Origin: Saccharina japonica
Lineage: Eukaryota > Sar > Phaeophyceae > Laminariales > Laminariaceae
Direction: 5' to 3'
DNA length: 64,000 nucleotides
NCBI GenBank assembly: GCA_008828725.1
Contig: MEHQ01002227.1
Span: forward strand, 1-64,000
Part shown: one piece after another, positions 48,055 to 60,100 of the stretch
How the letters are laid out: each line of letters opens with the position of its first letter
Numbering within the stretch: the stretch's first letter is position 1
Made by a program: the position numbers and the translations under genes
Notes under the pieces: generated by a model
What the model was told of the DNA's origin: nothing
What the model saw: the letters and a program-made list of their open reading frames with translations, nothing else
The model's database searches: none

Positions 48055-48370
48055 TGGAGGCCGCGACACTTGTCGCGACACTTTCCGCGACACTTGCCGC
48101 GAAACTCGCCGCGACACTCGCCGCGGCACTTGCTGTGGTGGTTTCCGCGATGGTAGTCGCGGCGGTTGCCGCGGGTCATGCCGCGAAACTTCCCGCAACA
48201 CTTGTTGTGACACTTGCCACGGACATTCCCGCGGGTCTTGCCGTGGGTCTTGCCGTGGGCATTGCCGCGGGGCTTGCCGTGGCCTGCCATGGCAAGTACT
48301 ACGGCAATACCCGCGGGCAGAACCGTGGGGCGTGCTGCGGCTGCGCCACCGTGCCGCGGCATCAACCGCA
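48055..48370 (-). repeat. Inverted partner array, CCGCGACACTTG
   Basis: Repeats CCGCGACACTTG and variants, the reverse complement of the 47340-47600 array. About 450 bases of unrelated sequence separate the two arrays. Confidence 0.85.
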
Positions 48371-48939
48371 GACACTGCAACAAAAAAATTCAAACCATGT
48401 ACATCCGTGATATTATGCCACTGTAGACAGTATTCCACACTGACGAGCGCTACGACAGCACTTCCCTGTAGACTGTACCCACAGCCCACAGCGGGGGTGC
48501 AGGTTTGCAGGAGGTGGTCTAATGTTTGCTGCATTGTTGCTGCCCGAGTTGTCCTAAACTCTTATCACAGCGAGTGGGTGCCTAGCGCTCCAATTTCTTG
48601 CGCTATTACAATAATCTTGCTCGTTTAACAGAGCTGTAGCAGGCGAAAGTGCCACGATGTGTTTTTATTCCGCATAGGATGCATAGAGCCCATTAATAGT
48701 TATTGCGCCTGGGGATGTAGAAACATGATGCGTACGTGCAACAGCCGGGTGGTAGTCTACTGTAGCATGGTTGAGAGTCCTAGCGAAAAGTCTAAGGTTC
48801 GCAGGAGGCTTGATGTTCTGGATAAAGCAAGCACGACAGCGGGGCCCCTTACTCCCTGTCAGGGGTACAGTGTCTGCAGACCCTGTTGGTAAGGTTGTGA
48901 GGAACCGCGGACAACGTCTGACATTATTGCGACTTCCGC

Positions 48940-49220
48940 GGCGGCCCACGGGAAGTACCGTGGCCCACGGGAAGTCCCGTGGTGTCCCGTGGTGTCCCAC
49001 GGGCGCCCACGTGATACCTCATGGGCTCACGCGGGAACATATATGTGAGCCCGTGGGAATCGGGATGTCCCGCGAGGAAGGTCGCGGCTTCCCACGGTTG
49101 TCTATACCTTATCCCACGGGTTCTCATGGGAATCAATCCCACGGCAAACCACGTGGGAATTTCGGCGCTCGAATCACTTCCTATGGTTGCGCCATGTACA
49201 TGACGTACACGCGATTCGTT
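48940..49220. repeat. CCCACGGGAAGTCCCGTGG-type palindromic array
   Basis: CCCACGGG/CCCGTGGG words and a CCACGTGG core occur many times. The block begins right after GACATTATTGCGACTTCC, a word that recurs at 49838-49855. Confidence 0.8.
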
Positions 49221-49234
49221 ACTCCATGTTCACG

Positions 49235-49480
49235 CAGGATCACGTGGAATCCCGCGCGGGATCCCGCGTGGACATTCGCGTGGTATCCTGCGTGGGATCC
49301 CGCGTGGGGTCTCGCGTGGGTTCCCGCGTGGGATTCCGCGTGAGCAACCGCGTGGGCAATCGCGTGGTATCTCGCGTGGTACCTCGCGTGGTATACCGCG
49401 TGGAATCCTGCGTGGGCAACCGTGTGGAAGCCCGCGTGGGATCCCGTGTGGGCAACCGCGTGGTTCTACGCGGCTACCCA
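49235..49480 (+). repeat. 12-bp array, CGCGTGGGATCC units
   Basis: About twenty units of CGCGTGGG(A/T)(T/A)CC. Right of it, at 49545-49835, the array continues as the reverse complement, so the two halves form an imperfect palindrome. Confidence 0.85.
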
Positions 49481-49544
49481 CGCGGCCTCCCACATATTAT
49501 TCCACGCGGCTGCCCGCTCGGTTGCACACCTAAATTCCCACGCG

Positions 49545-49835
49545 GCCCACGCGGGAGCCCGTGCGGGAGCCCATGCGGGAGCCTACGCGGGAGCCCATGC
49601 GGGAACCCACGCGGGAAACCACGCGAGAGCCCATGTGGGAGCCCACGCGAGAGCCCGCGCGGGAGCCCGTGCGGGAACCCACGCGGAAGCCCACGCAAGA
49701 GCCCGTTCGGGAGCCCCATGCGAAAGCCCACGTGGGAGCCCACGCGAGAGCCCATGTGGGCGCCCATGCAGGAACCCACGCGGGAGCCCGTGCAGGAGCC
49801 CGCAAAAGCCCGTGCGGGAGCCTGCGGGGCAATGT
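49545..49835 (-). repeat. 12-bp array, CACGCGGGAGCC units
   Basis: About twenty-four units of GGGAGCCCACGC and variants, the reverse complement of the 49235-49480 half-array. Confidence 0.85.
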
Positions 49836-49975
49836 GTGACATTATTGCGATTTCCCGCGGTGTCCCGTGGGAATTCCCATGGTGTCCCACGGGAGCCCAT
49901 AGGCACCCAATGTTGTATCGCACAAGCATTTTATTATACGCGATTGTGAAATAAATTGAACGTGCTTGTGACTGT

Positions 49976-50195
49976 CCCGCGGTTTCCCGCGGTGTCCCGC
50001 GGTTTCCCGCGGTTTCCCGCGGTTTAGGGTTAGGGTTAGGGTTAGGGTTAGAAGCGCATGGTGTCCCGCGGTTTCCCGCGGTGTCCCGCGGTTTCCCGCG
50101 GTTTAGGGTTAGGGTTAGGGTTAGAATCGCATGGTGTCCCGCGGTTTCCCGCGGTGTCCCGCGGTTAGGGTTAGGGTTAGGGTTAGGGTTAGAGT
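49976..50195 (+). repeat. Higher-order repeat of CCCGCGG with interstitial telomeric TTAGGG
   Basis: Three successive blocks of GTTTCCCGCGGTGTCCCGCGG each end in three to four GGTTAG units: 50022-50050, 50102-50125 and 50165-50192. An A(A/G)(A/G)TCGCATGG-like word follows the first two. TTAGGG is the telomere unit of brown algae and many other eukaryotes. Confidence 0.9.
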
Positions 50196-50259
50196 CGCCG
50201 AACCGCGCCGCATTGAATCACGCAGTAAGTAATTCGAAATGGATTAATAACAAAGCCAG

Positions 50260-50970
50260 CGGTGTGGTGCCATGGGAACGTCCCGCGGGCGAATTCCGCG
50301 CGGGAAATCTCACGGGAAGCCACGAGCGAATCCCGCGCGGGAAATCCCACGGGAAGCCACGGGCGGTACCACGACATACCGTGGGGCCCCGCGGGGTGCC
50401 GTGGTGTCCCGCGGTAGCCCACAGCTTGATTTTCAGATTCGCGTGGGCTGCCACGGTGTCCCACGGGAATGCCCGCGGGACACCGCGGGCATTCCCGTGG
50501 GAAACCACGGCAGCCCACGGGAGCCCGCGGGAATTCCCATGGGACACCGGGGAAAAACACAATAGTGTGCACCAGGCCCGCGACGGCCCGCGAGCTCCCG
50601 CACGGGCTCCCGGGGGAGTGTGTGGGATACCGTGGGAAGTGGCAACCCGGGGGATGCCGGTGAAGGTGCCGGATGGCTGCCATTGAGGCTGCCGGCAAGT
50701 AATTTGCAATGGTTCAAGAGTGGATAGCAAGGATTTTAGTTGGTTTGGATAAGGGGCGTCGCGGCACCCCGCGGGATCCCACGGGAAAACACAACAATTT
50801 TCCGCGGGATCCCGTGGGATGTCCCATGGGGAAAACCCGCGCAGGAATTACCGCGGGCATTCGCGGGAAACTACGGGCAGTCGCACAACACCCTGCGGGG
50901 TTCCATGGTATCCCGCGATAGCCCACCGTAACCATTTTGGAGTCACATGGGCTTCCGCGGGAATTTCCAT
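50260..50970. repeat. CCCGCGGG/CCCACGGG degenerate array
   Basis: Words such as GCCCGCGGGA, CCCACGGGAA and CCATGGGACACCG repeat irregularly. The motif GGGACACCGG-GAAA-ACAATA-TGT occurs at both about 50540 and 50975. Confidence 0.75.
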
Positions 50971-51525
50971 GGGACACCGGCAAGAAATACAATAATGTAC
51001 ACCGGCCAACGCACCTGTAGGCAAAAGGTGGCGTGTGCTCATGGGCTGCTTCGCGGTTCGAGGAGTCAAACCCTTGTAGAGGTTGCTCTTGCTTCGCTTG
51101 TGGAGTAAGAATGGCCAGGGAGATTTTATGACCCTTACAAATAAACGCACATTCTTCGTGGGTTGAGAACGTCGTGACAAACTCTTTTAGAAGCTGTTCA
51201 CACTTCAAGACGCTAAGTAGCGCTAGCTGCTCGTGGCTACGCTTCGATTTTTAAGTCACATTCTGAGCTTAGTGGGCGCCCACATGAGTATCTGGGTGCT
51301 CTCTCTTTCCAGTGGGAAATTATTCAGGACGAGCGCACATTTGAACCAACCCCTGCATAATATGACGAATTGATGTTCTCGACGAAACTACAGTACATCT
51401 CGTAGAAAGATTTGGAGGTGTTTTAGTCCAGGAAATGGATCAGACACATTCAAGCCCGACAGGACACATTTAGGTCAGACATATTTGGACTTGCCGCCCC
51501 AGAGAACCCCAATATACTGGGGAAT
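50971..51525. other. No gene recognised
   Basis: A minus-strand ORF (50714-51208) runs out of the array into unique sequence, but nothing in it is identifiable. Confidence 0.35.
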
Positions 51526-51731
51526 AGCTGTGGTCTGTGATCGTCCGGGGACATCCGGGCTACATCCCCGGGTTTGCCAGGTGGATATGGATCTTAGGGT
51601 AAGAAAATAAATAATGGCTGCTGTGGGCGATGACCTATAGCAGCAAGTAGCAACATCCGTTATACCCTAAGATCCACATCCACCTAGCAAACCCGGAGAT
51701 GTAACCCAGATGTCCCCGGACGACCACAGCT
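51526..51731. mobile_element. 206-bp foldback element with ~70-bp arms
   Basis: The outer ends are AGCTGTGGTC and GACCACAGCT. The arms pair through CGTCCGGGGACATC / GATGTCCCCGGACG, AACCCGG / CCGGGTT and GGATCTTAGGGTA / TACCCTAAGATCC, leaving a loop of about 60 bases. This is the structure of a hairpin-type MITE. Confidence 0.7.
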
Positions 51732-52699
51732 CGACTTACGGGCGACACAGTAGAGGAGGGTCGTTTTTGGTACCGTCTGGTGACGTCAGTACCTTGCATC
51801 CGACGCCGGTTTCTTATGAGTGCAGTCAGGTAATACGTTATTATCCAAGAGCATTTCATGCGGTGAAACTTGGTGTGTCAGACCATTCCAGCCCCTATGA
51901 AGTATCAACGGCACCACCCAGCACGTATATTATCAGTATTATATCATAGGGTGTCATGTATATACATATATGCCTGTTGGTGTTTCACTGCGCATGCAGC
52001 GGAGCCGAGGGGGGCAAAAACAATCACCCTGAAGAAACCACCTCACGCCTTTCAGCAGCCGCGGCAAGGGCTACGGGACCATCGAAAAAGTGTCCCCAAA
52101 ATTCAGGCGCACATGGGCCGCCTCCCCGTGCGAATTAGGGAATATACTCTGAAGTACGTATATACATACCTGGTAGATCACACATCAGCATGGGCTGAGA
52201 AAGACCGCTAGTTTAATGAGAAAGGATATAGAGCGATCTTGGGTGCGAGTTAGCATCGGCCCAGAGAGGCCGCTATTTCGATGACATACGAGTACACAAG
52301 TCTTGGATTCTACGGCTGCCTGTGAGGTGTGAGGTTTATGGATCCTTGCATCATGCCGCAAAACAATAACTACACTAAACCAAAGTACTTTGTTCCAAAA
52401 AGCGTGTGTGTATCATAGTGGCAAAAGGGTTATGTACCTGGTACCTGGTATGTAATATATAGCACAGATGCGAAGCATCCACAAATCAAGAGCTAGATCC
52501 GATACACGGGTTTTCGTTGGCTATTAGATCACACCCTTCCAAGGCAAGAAAGAGTACACGTTTATAGCGTGGGTTCGATGACAACGACCTACCTCCCAAA
52601 AAGCGTCACACGGCTGTCCATCGAGCAGGAAAGTGACAAAAAAAAATGGCAACGAGATACGTCAAGAAAAGCACACAGGGGCACTGAACCGCACGGGTA

Positions 52700-52835
52700 C
52701 TACTGTAGACCGAACCGGAACTGGAACCGAACGGGTACTGGACCGAATGGGTACTGGACCGAATGCGTACTGAACCCACGAAACCGAACGGATCCTAAAC
52801 CGAACGGGTCTGAACTGAACGGGTACTGGACTTAA
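52700..52835 (+). repeat. ~16-bp tandem repeat, ACCGAACGGGTACTGG
   Basis: Seven to eight degenerate units between 52705 and 52833. No gene was recognised in 51732-53888 otherwise. Confidence 0.8.
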
Positions 52836-53888
52836 CGGTTACCTAGCGGCCCATTTCCGACGGCCTCTCTTTTTCTGTACGGAAAAAAGATCGCCCCCCT
52901 GCCTCAGTCAGAACTCCAGGCGTCTTTTCGACTGTAAACCAAGGGAAAAAAGCCGGTCGGAACGCTCGCAGTTTGGCGCCGATCGGGGCCTCTGGCCTGG
53001 AGGCAAGCAATCCTACCATCAAACCGCTTTCGCGCCGAAACGCACAATTCTAGCCCCAAAACGCCCACATTGTCAACAAAACTAGATCCCCACGTGAGAA
53101 AACACCCGACAACCCCTTTCCCAACCAAACCCGCCAGCGAAAACACTTCGACATTTCAACCACGTCTGACACCGCACGGGTCGCTGCCTCCCCCCCCCCC
53201 TCCTCCTCGCCTCGACCTCCCTCCGTTTATGCCATCCCTGATTCCGCAGGCTGGGCCTGATTCAACCGGGGGAAAAGAGGGAAAGGGGTTGGGAACCAGG
53301 TGAGGTATGATACGTGTGGATGACGTTTGGGGAGCGACGACAATCCGCGTGAGTTATACCGCCTCTTGGAGGGGTGAGGGGGGGACTGGAGAGGGGAAAA
53401 GGCGATACGAGTACGTCAAAGAAACAATCCGTACGATGTTCGTGCTTTTGGAAGTATCGACGACCTGTTGCAGCTGTACCCTGCCAAGCCCTCCGCCTTT
53501 GCCGCTCTTGACCCACAAATCGCACCAGATAAACTACCAAATATATTATGATTTCTTATTCGTTTTACGTGTTTTTGGGTGTTATTTTTAATCAAAAATC
53601 ACGAGAAGCTGTCGACCCAACCCCACCCTAACCCAAAGCAAACCCTCGTGCAGGCTAAGGCTCGACCCGTGCGCGGCTTCGCCTCTCGTTTTGGACAATC
53701 TGAAAAAAAATGTGCGGACCACCACAAAAACGTAATATATTTGGTACCTGGTACTTTTTTGTGGTACTGTATACGATGGCCATGTGACTTTCCCGGTCTT
53801 CGCCGGCCGGCCTCGCGTTGACATGGCGTCACCACTTAAGGGCCGCGACTTGACGAGACAGCCATTTACGGGGGGGGCATACGTCGTA

Positions 53889-54034
53889 AATAGGACCTAC
53901 GGTACCACTCTGACCTCTGATCCGGCATAAAATAAGGAAAAATTATATATCAGCATTGCATATATATGGTGCTTATATTTTGGATCAGAGTGGTATTTAC
54001 TTTCCTATTTTTACCGACAATGTTTGGTCCTATT
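53889..54034. mobile_element. MITE, same family as the 59122-59218 element
   Basis: Ends AATAGGACC and GGTCCTATT are inverted, and the arms continue through TACCACTCTGA / TCAGAGTGGTA. TAGGACCTACGGTAC here resembles TGGACCTAAGGTAC at 59134, and the right ends also match (TTTCCTATTTTTACCGACAAT against TTTCCTGTATTTATCAACAAT). Confidence 0.55.
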
Positions 54035-54262
54035 GACGCCTGCCATGCCGCTGTCCTTGCTCTCGTCGCGTCACACCGTGGGTGGCATTCGTCGTCTTTC
54101 CGACACGCCTGTCCGGCATGTTCATGTTGAACAACCATGGGGCGCCGGGAACACCTTAACTATAGGCAAATGGCAAATGGCAAAAAAAAAAAATTACGAA
54201 AATAGTCGAACGCTACGATATACATCACGCCGCCACGTGCACTCGTTTGAAATAAAACCAAC

Positions 54263-57096
54263 TCAAACCGCGCTACGAGGCGTTCTTGTTCGGCTTGCCT
54301 TTTCCTCCTCTACGCCGGCCTCTTCCATAGGTTGTGCCGCGTTTCCTTCCAGCTCGATCGCGTCCATGTACGGCTGCAGCTGGTCGCCCTCCAGCACCTC
54401 AAACACCTTGTCCTAAGGGGTCGTAAAAAGAAAAAGAAAAAAGTAACGTCCACGGTAAGGGGGCAAGCGAGAAGGATAACAAAAAAAACTTCACACCACG
54501 GTATCGCCCGTTTAAGGCCGCGTTTGTATAGCCCATTTGTGGCGCCTGTTTCAACGCGGTAAGGTTTATAGCAAGCAGGGTTATAGCTCACAACCCGATT
54601 GTTTTAACACCACGGTAATCTTAGAAACTAAAAGCGGGGAATCATCAAGTGCGTCCCCGGGGAAGCATGAAGTGCGTCCCCCCGGTTGCGGAAAAAGCCT
54701 CCGGGCTGTCCAGAGAATGCGAGACGATTCGACGACAAGCACTCGCCTCGCGACCGACCGGCCACAGCCCGGATAAGTGAAAATATGTTGAGGGAAAAAG
54801 CAGCGTCTATGATTACCAACATCATCGGGCGCAGCTGCTGAGGCGGGCACCAGCGCTTTCAATTCTACCTGGGTGACGAGCTTGTTGGCCGGTACCAAGC
54901 CTTTTGAACTTGCCCACCAGCACGCACCAACCAACTCCTCGGCCTGTCTATCGGTGAATCGAGCGTCTCGCGCTCCGTAGTGAATATTTTCCCAGGGTAG
55001 CTACTTTCTGCGACGAGGTTACGCATTGATGGCAGGCGAACCAACGCCGCGGGTAGTAAGTAGCCCTGGGTGAGAGTCTCAGGCTGATCGCAGCACAGAG
55101 GTAAAACTGATCCCAAACTATATACGAATCCATGCATCGACGGAATGTCACCGGAGTAAAAGGGGGCAAGCAGGGATATATCCATAGTAGCCCTTTTATA
55201 TGGCGCCTGTTTGCGAGCGCCGCAGGGGGGGGGGGGGCACTTCCAACAGAGCCTGTGCGGGCGGCTAACACCGTATCACACGTGTGACAAGGTAACCCTT
55301 AAGGTAACACACCCTGAAGGTAACAACACACCCTTAAGGTAACAACACACCCTTAAGGTAACAAACCCTTAAGGTAACACATCCAAACTCAAGGTAACAC
55401 ACCGTTAAGGTAACACACCCTTACGGTAACACACCGTTAAGGTAACACACCCTCAAGGTAACACACCCTAAAGGTACCACACCTTAAAGGTAGCACACCC
55501 TTAAGGTAAAAAATATATAACACACCCTTGAGGTAACACACCCTTAAGGTAACACACCCTTAAGGTAACACACCCTTAAGGTAACACGCCCTTAAAGTAA
55601 CACACCCTTAAGGTAACACACCCTTAAGGTAACACACCCTTGAGGTAACACACCCTTGAGGTAACACAACCTTGAGGTAACACACCCTTAAGGGAACACC
55701 CCCTTGAGGTTTTTTTTCTCCGACACAAAGGGGGGGGCACACGAAACAACGGGAAAAGGGCGCCCTTGGAAAGAGAGATATTTCCATAGACGCATGCATC
55801 GGTCGACGTATGCACTCTACCACACCCCTTGTCGATAAAATCAGCTCTAGTATCACATGTGTCTTCTTAATATAGGGGGGGTGTTATATTATCACCCATG
55901 TGATACGGTAGACACGCCATACTCGTATTAGATACTGCAATTAATCGTACGCTATCATATTCACAGAAAGTATTACTACTACAGAAGGTGGTTGTTTGTA
56001 AGAGTTTTTTTGCCGTATTTTTTTTCTTTGGTACTAAACACCGAAATATTTTATATATGTCACATGTATGTTAAGAGTCAAAGACTTGTTGTTTCGGAGG
56101 TAAAACGGTCATTAATGCATACAGCAGTAGCCTGTGCTAATAAAACCACCGTATGCAAAAAACTGTAAATAGGTCAGCAATCGCATTATGAGCAACAAAA
56201 TGCATCTTCTTTGGTGTAGTTATAGTTGATTCATAATTGTCATAAAAAGTCAGAGTCTGCCCTTTACTTGGCTAAACAAAAACAAAAAAAAACAGGCCGG
56301 TCGGTGGCTTATGCGACAAAAAAAAATCACCTTCCCGACGATAGCCAGAGTGGCCCCCTGAGCGTCGAGCTCTTTGTCCCCGGTGACACAGCCGGATAAT
56401 GCCTTCAAGGCATGCTTCACCAACGCGTCCACGTCACAGTTCTTCAGGTCCGAGAGAGCGAGAGGTAGAAGAAGACACATCGAAATAGAAAGAGACCATG
56501 TAAAAGAGGTAGAGAGGGATCGGGGGGGGGAGGGGGAGAGAAAGCGAGGAAGTCAGGAGGTGGGGGGGGGGTAGGGGATAGAAAAGAGAGGGAGAGAAGG
56601 GGGGGGGGCGAGGGGATAAATGGAGAGAGGGGGGCGACATAAAAATAAGCACAGAGAGAAGGAGAGGAAGTAAAGGGGGCGCCAAGAAATGGGGGAACGG
56701 AGAGGGTAGGCAGGATAGCCACGGAGCAGTGACGACCGTCAGCAAAGACCAGGGCGCGGGCACGGCAACCGGGTACCACACCGTCCGAACTCAGCCATGA
56801 AGAGCATTCCCAGAGCTTACAAATTCCTGCGTTTACGTTTTAGAACAACTGTGTGATATGAAGGCATGCGCGTGAGGCCCACAACTGGCGATCAGGGGGT
56901 AAAGAGAAAAGCAAACACTAGGCACGACAAAACGGATGCGACACACCGGCTACAAAAACTCCCTGGTAGCATTGCCGCCAACAGCGTAGCAGGAGGTGTG
57001 ACGCCCCCCCCCCTCCCGCACCTTCTGCTCTTACACAAAAGGACCCGCATCAACTCCTGTCATGCCGCACCGCCGGCTTGAGAGCGACGGCTACGC

Positions 57097-57146
<50 letters not shown>

Positions 57147-60100
57147 CTCCCTCGCTCCCTCCCCATTTTCTGGTGCCGTGCAACATCATCCCAAGCACAT
57201 TCAGGCAGGCGTTCTCACCTCGAAGTCCTCGAAGTGCTTCTCGAGGTACGTCTTCGCCGACTGCGATCGCGCGCCGATGGCCATGGCGAGGTACTCGAAG
57301 TAGTTGCCGCTAGGGCACGTCTGGAAGAGGTGCGGTCCCGTCTGGTCGTAAGCCGCCACCAGCATCCCCACCCCGTAAGGTCGCCTGACGTAGCTCTGCG
57401 TCGTCCTTTGGTGCATGTCCGCCAGGTCTAGCACCAAGCGGCCCGCCTGCATGGTGGTGCCGTACACGTACCTGCGCGCCCACAGGAAATGAGGCGTGTG
57501 CGTGATTGGGGACGGGGGGTGGGGGGGAAAGAAAAAAAAAAAAGAGAGGCGTTGGTTACGTAGCCTCTCGGCTTGTTCGCTGTGGGCGACCGGCTTGAGC
57601 GTCTCCCCCCGGGTTCCTATTTTCTTCAGGTACTGTACGTACGGTAGTATACCTTGCATAACGCGAAATATGCGCGGAAATATAAGGAGTGTTTGGATAG
57701 TATATTAATATGGTTACAATACCCGAAAAAAGCCCTTAAAATTCCGGACAATACCGTGCAGGACAAGCGTGTGTAACCACTTGGTACCTCATTGCTTCAG
57801 GTAGTATACCGTGCATAATGCCACTCTGTTGGAGAAAATAGAACCGGCAGTGAACCCCGCTCCGACAAATATAGGGCATGTGCCTTATTTAAAAATCTTA
57901 TTTTAAGCTGGGTGAAGCGAATTAGTCTTTCGGCTATAGGCTATTAGCCGATTTTCGGGCATATTACCTACATTTACGCTGTAGATATTTGGGGAGACGG
58001 AACCAATTTAGTGTTTCGGCTAGGTATTCCTCGTCGTGGCCAAACGGTCCTAAAATTCCGCGACAGAACGGTAGAGAATATCAATTATATCATGACGTGT
58101 CCTAGCTTTCCTCCTCCCTGGTGTGGTGGTATGTACGATGCGTGTTTAGAACTGCACGCACCACGTTTCGGGAACGAAGTAGTTCATAGCTGGGAAGTAG
58201 AGTTAGATCAATTTGACGGTAGCAAAAAGGGCTAAAAGCGCAGTCAGCGAGCGCCGTCAGCAATTAACAAGTCTCCAATCGAGACGAGCTTCTGTGCTTG
58301 TGACAAAACGCGAAAACCTAAAACAAAACGCACGCACAAGACACAAGCTCGGCGGCGCATCCACTTTTCCCTGAGCTTTACGGCGGAGTATATAAATATT
58401 TGCTCCCACACACACCCCGCCCTTCTCTCACGAAACGGCAATTCCTATCACGCCACCGACAAGAACAACCGTCAAGGACAACAGTCAAGGACAACAGTCA
58501 AGGACAACAGTCAAGGACAACAGTCAAGGACAACAGTCAAGGACAACCGTCAAGGACAACCGTCAAGGACAACCGTCAAGGACAACCGTCAAGGACAACC
58601 GTCAAGGACAACCGTCAAGGACAACCGTCAAGCACAACCGTCAAGGACAACCGTCAAGCACAACCGTCAGGGCAACAGCCAAGGACAAACGTCAAGGACA
58701 ACCGTCAAGGACAACAGTCAAGAACAACCGTCAAGGAAACCCGTCAAGGACAACCGTCAAGCATAACCGTCAAGCACAACCGTCAAGCACAACCGTCAAG
58801 CACAACCGTCAAGCACAACCGTCAAGCACAACCGTCGATCTGTCAGGGCCAGCCCTCCATCGTTTTTTCCTGTGATTCCCACCTCCCTGCCGTCTCGATG
58901 AACCCGCACAGGGCCAGCAGCACCGACCTCCCGCTGGGCTGTACCTGGAACACACTAAATACGGTGGCAGCAAGGCACCAAACCCCCCCCATGGCTCTAC
59001 GCAGCACTACGGTAGCAGCTTGGCACCGACCACCCACCACGGCCTACGTGCGCAGTACTACGGCGGCATTTTGGCGCAGACCTCCCACTATATATGCTCT
59101 ACGAAGTACTAGCCCGGAGGACCATAGTAAAAAATGGACCTAAGGTACACACAAAAGCCTACATATTTTCCTGTATTTATCAACAATATTGGTCCCTATT
59201 TACTAGTGTTTACTATGGCCCCCCGTAATACGGTGGCAGCGTGGCACCGGCCGCCCACTAGAGAGAACTAGACAGTACTACAGCAGTGGCAGCCTCCACC
59301 GCCCGGGAGGTGCTAGCTGCGAGGAGAAAGCCTCGACCTCCTCTCCCCGGTGAAACACCCTCCGCCGTCACTGCGTGCCGCCAAGCATCGGCATCATATC
59401 AACCCTATATCGGAACTGCACCCACGCTTTTTTAATCGACTTGGAATTAGTGTAGGTTCATAATTGAAGTAGTACCAGGGGTACAGGGGAAAAAAAACAA
59501 AAAGCCGACTCCGCAATACAGAGTACCGGTTTTGAGACCCAAGACAGAGGGGAAGGGGGGAGATATAAGAACCGAGCAAAAAACAAAATCGGAAAAAAAA
59601 AAAAAAAAACGTTTTTCGTAAATTCGTCCAGAAGTCTCGCCCCACTGGTTTGATTTTGATTTTGACTAAAGTAATTTTGACTAGTCATTTTGACCTTTTT
59701 GGTACTGCGGTCTCGTGTTGTCATTTTGTCGTGCGCCCCTGGTGATACAAGTACTTAGTAGTCGTACTTATCTCTCAAGCTTGATATGTACCTATGTACT
59801 ACAACACAGTACGTACAGCAGTGCTACCAGGTAAAAAAAGTGGCACCACAAAGCCCTGCTCAGGAACGTGTGTACGTCGAAAGGCTGGTCCGTCCTACTA
59901 CATGCCTCCGGAGGGCTAACTTGATCGTGGGGCAAGAAAAGAAGGCAAGACGACAGCTGTTAAATATGTTTCAACACAGCAAAAATGATACCACTCTGGC
60001 CAATTGTATAAGTACCGCTCTATATTATCATCAGAGTTCAAACGGACATTTTACCATCAATACATCAAGGTAAAGTGAACGAGTAGGCAACACACTTACT

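Noticed and set aside
49187-49954. 255-codon plus-strand ORF and overlapping 175- and 151-codon ORFs
   Set aside because: They run through 12-bp arrays whose period is a multiple of three, so several frames on both strands are open; the peptides are pure repeat (for example VGSRVG, REPTREPM).
50022-50192. A true chromosome end
   Set aside because: TTAGGG tracts are short, interrupted, and flanked on both sides by kilobases of other sequence.
54581-54934. 117-codon minus ORF as the missing PSMA1 exon
   Set aside because: It shows an acceptor/donor-like pair around [17 protein letters not shown], but the residues do not match the expected proteasome segment.
58400-59143. 247-codon ORF ([12 protein letters not shown] repeats)
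   Set aside because: It is a translation of the 13-bp minisatellite and lies antisense within a PSMA1 intron.
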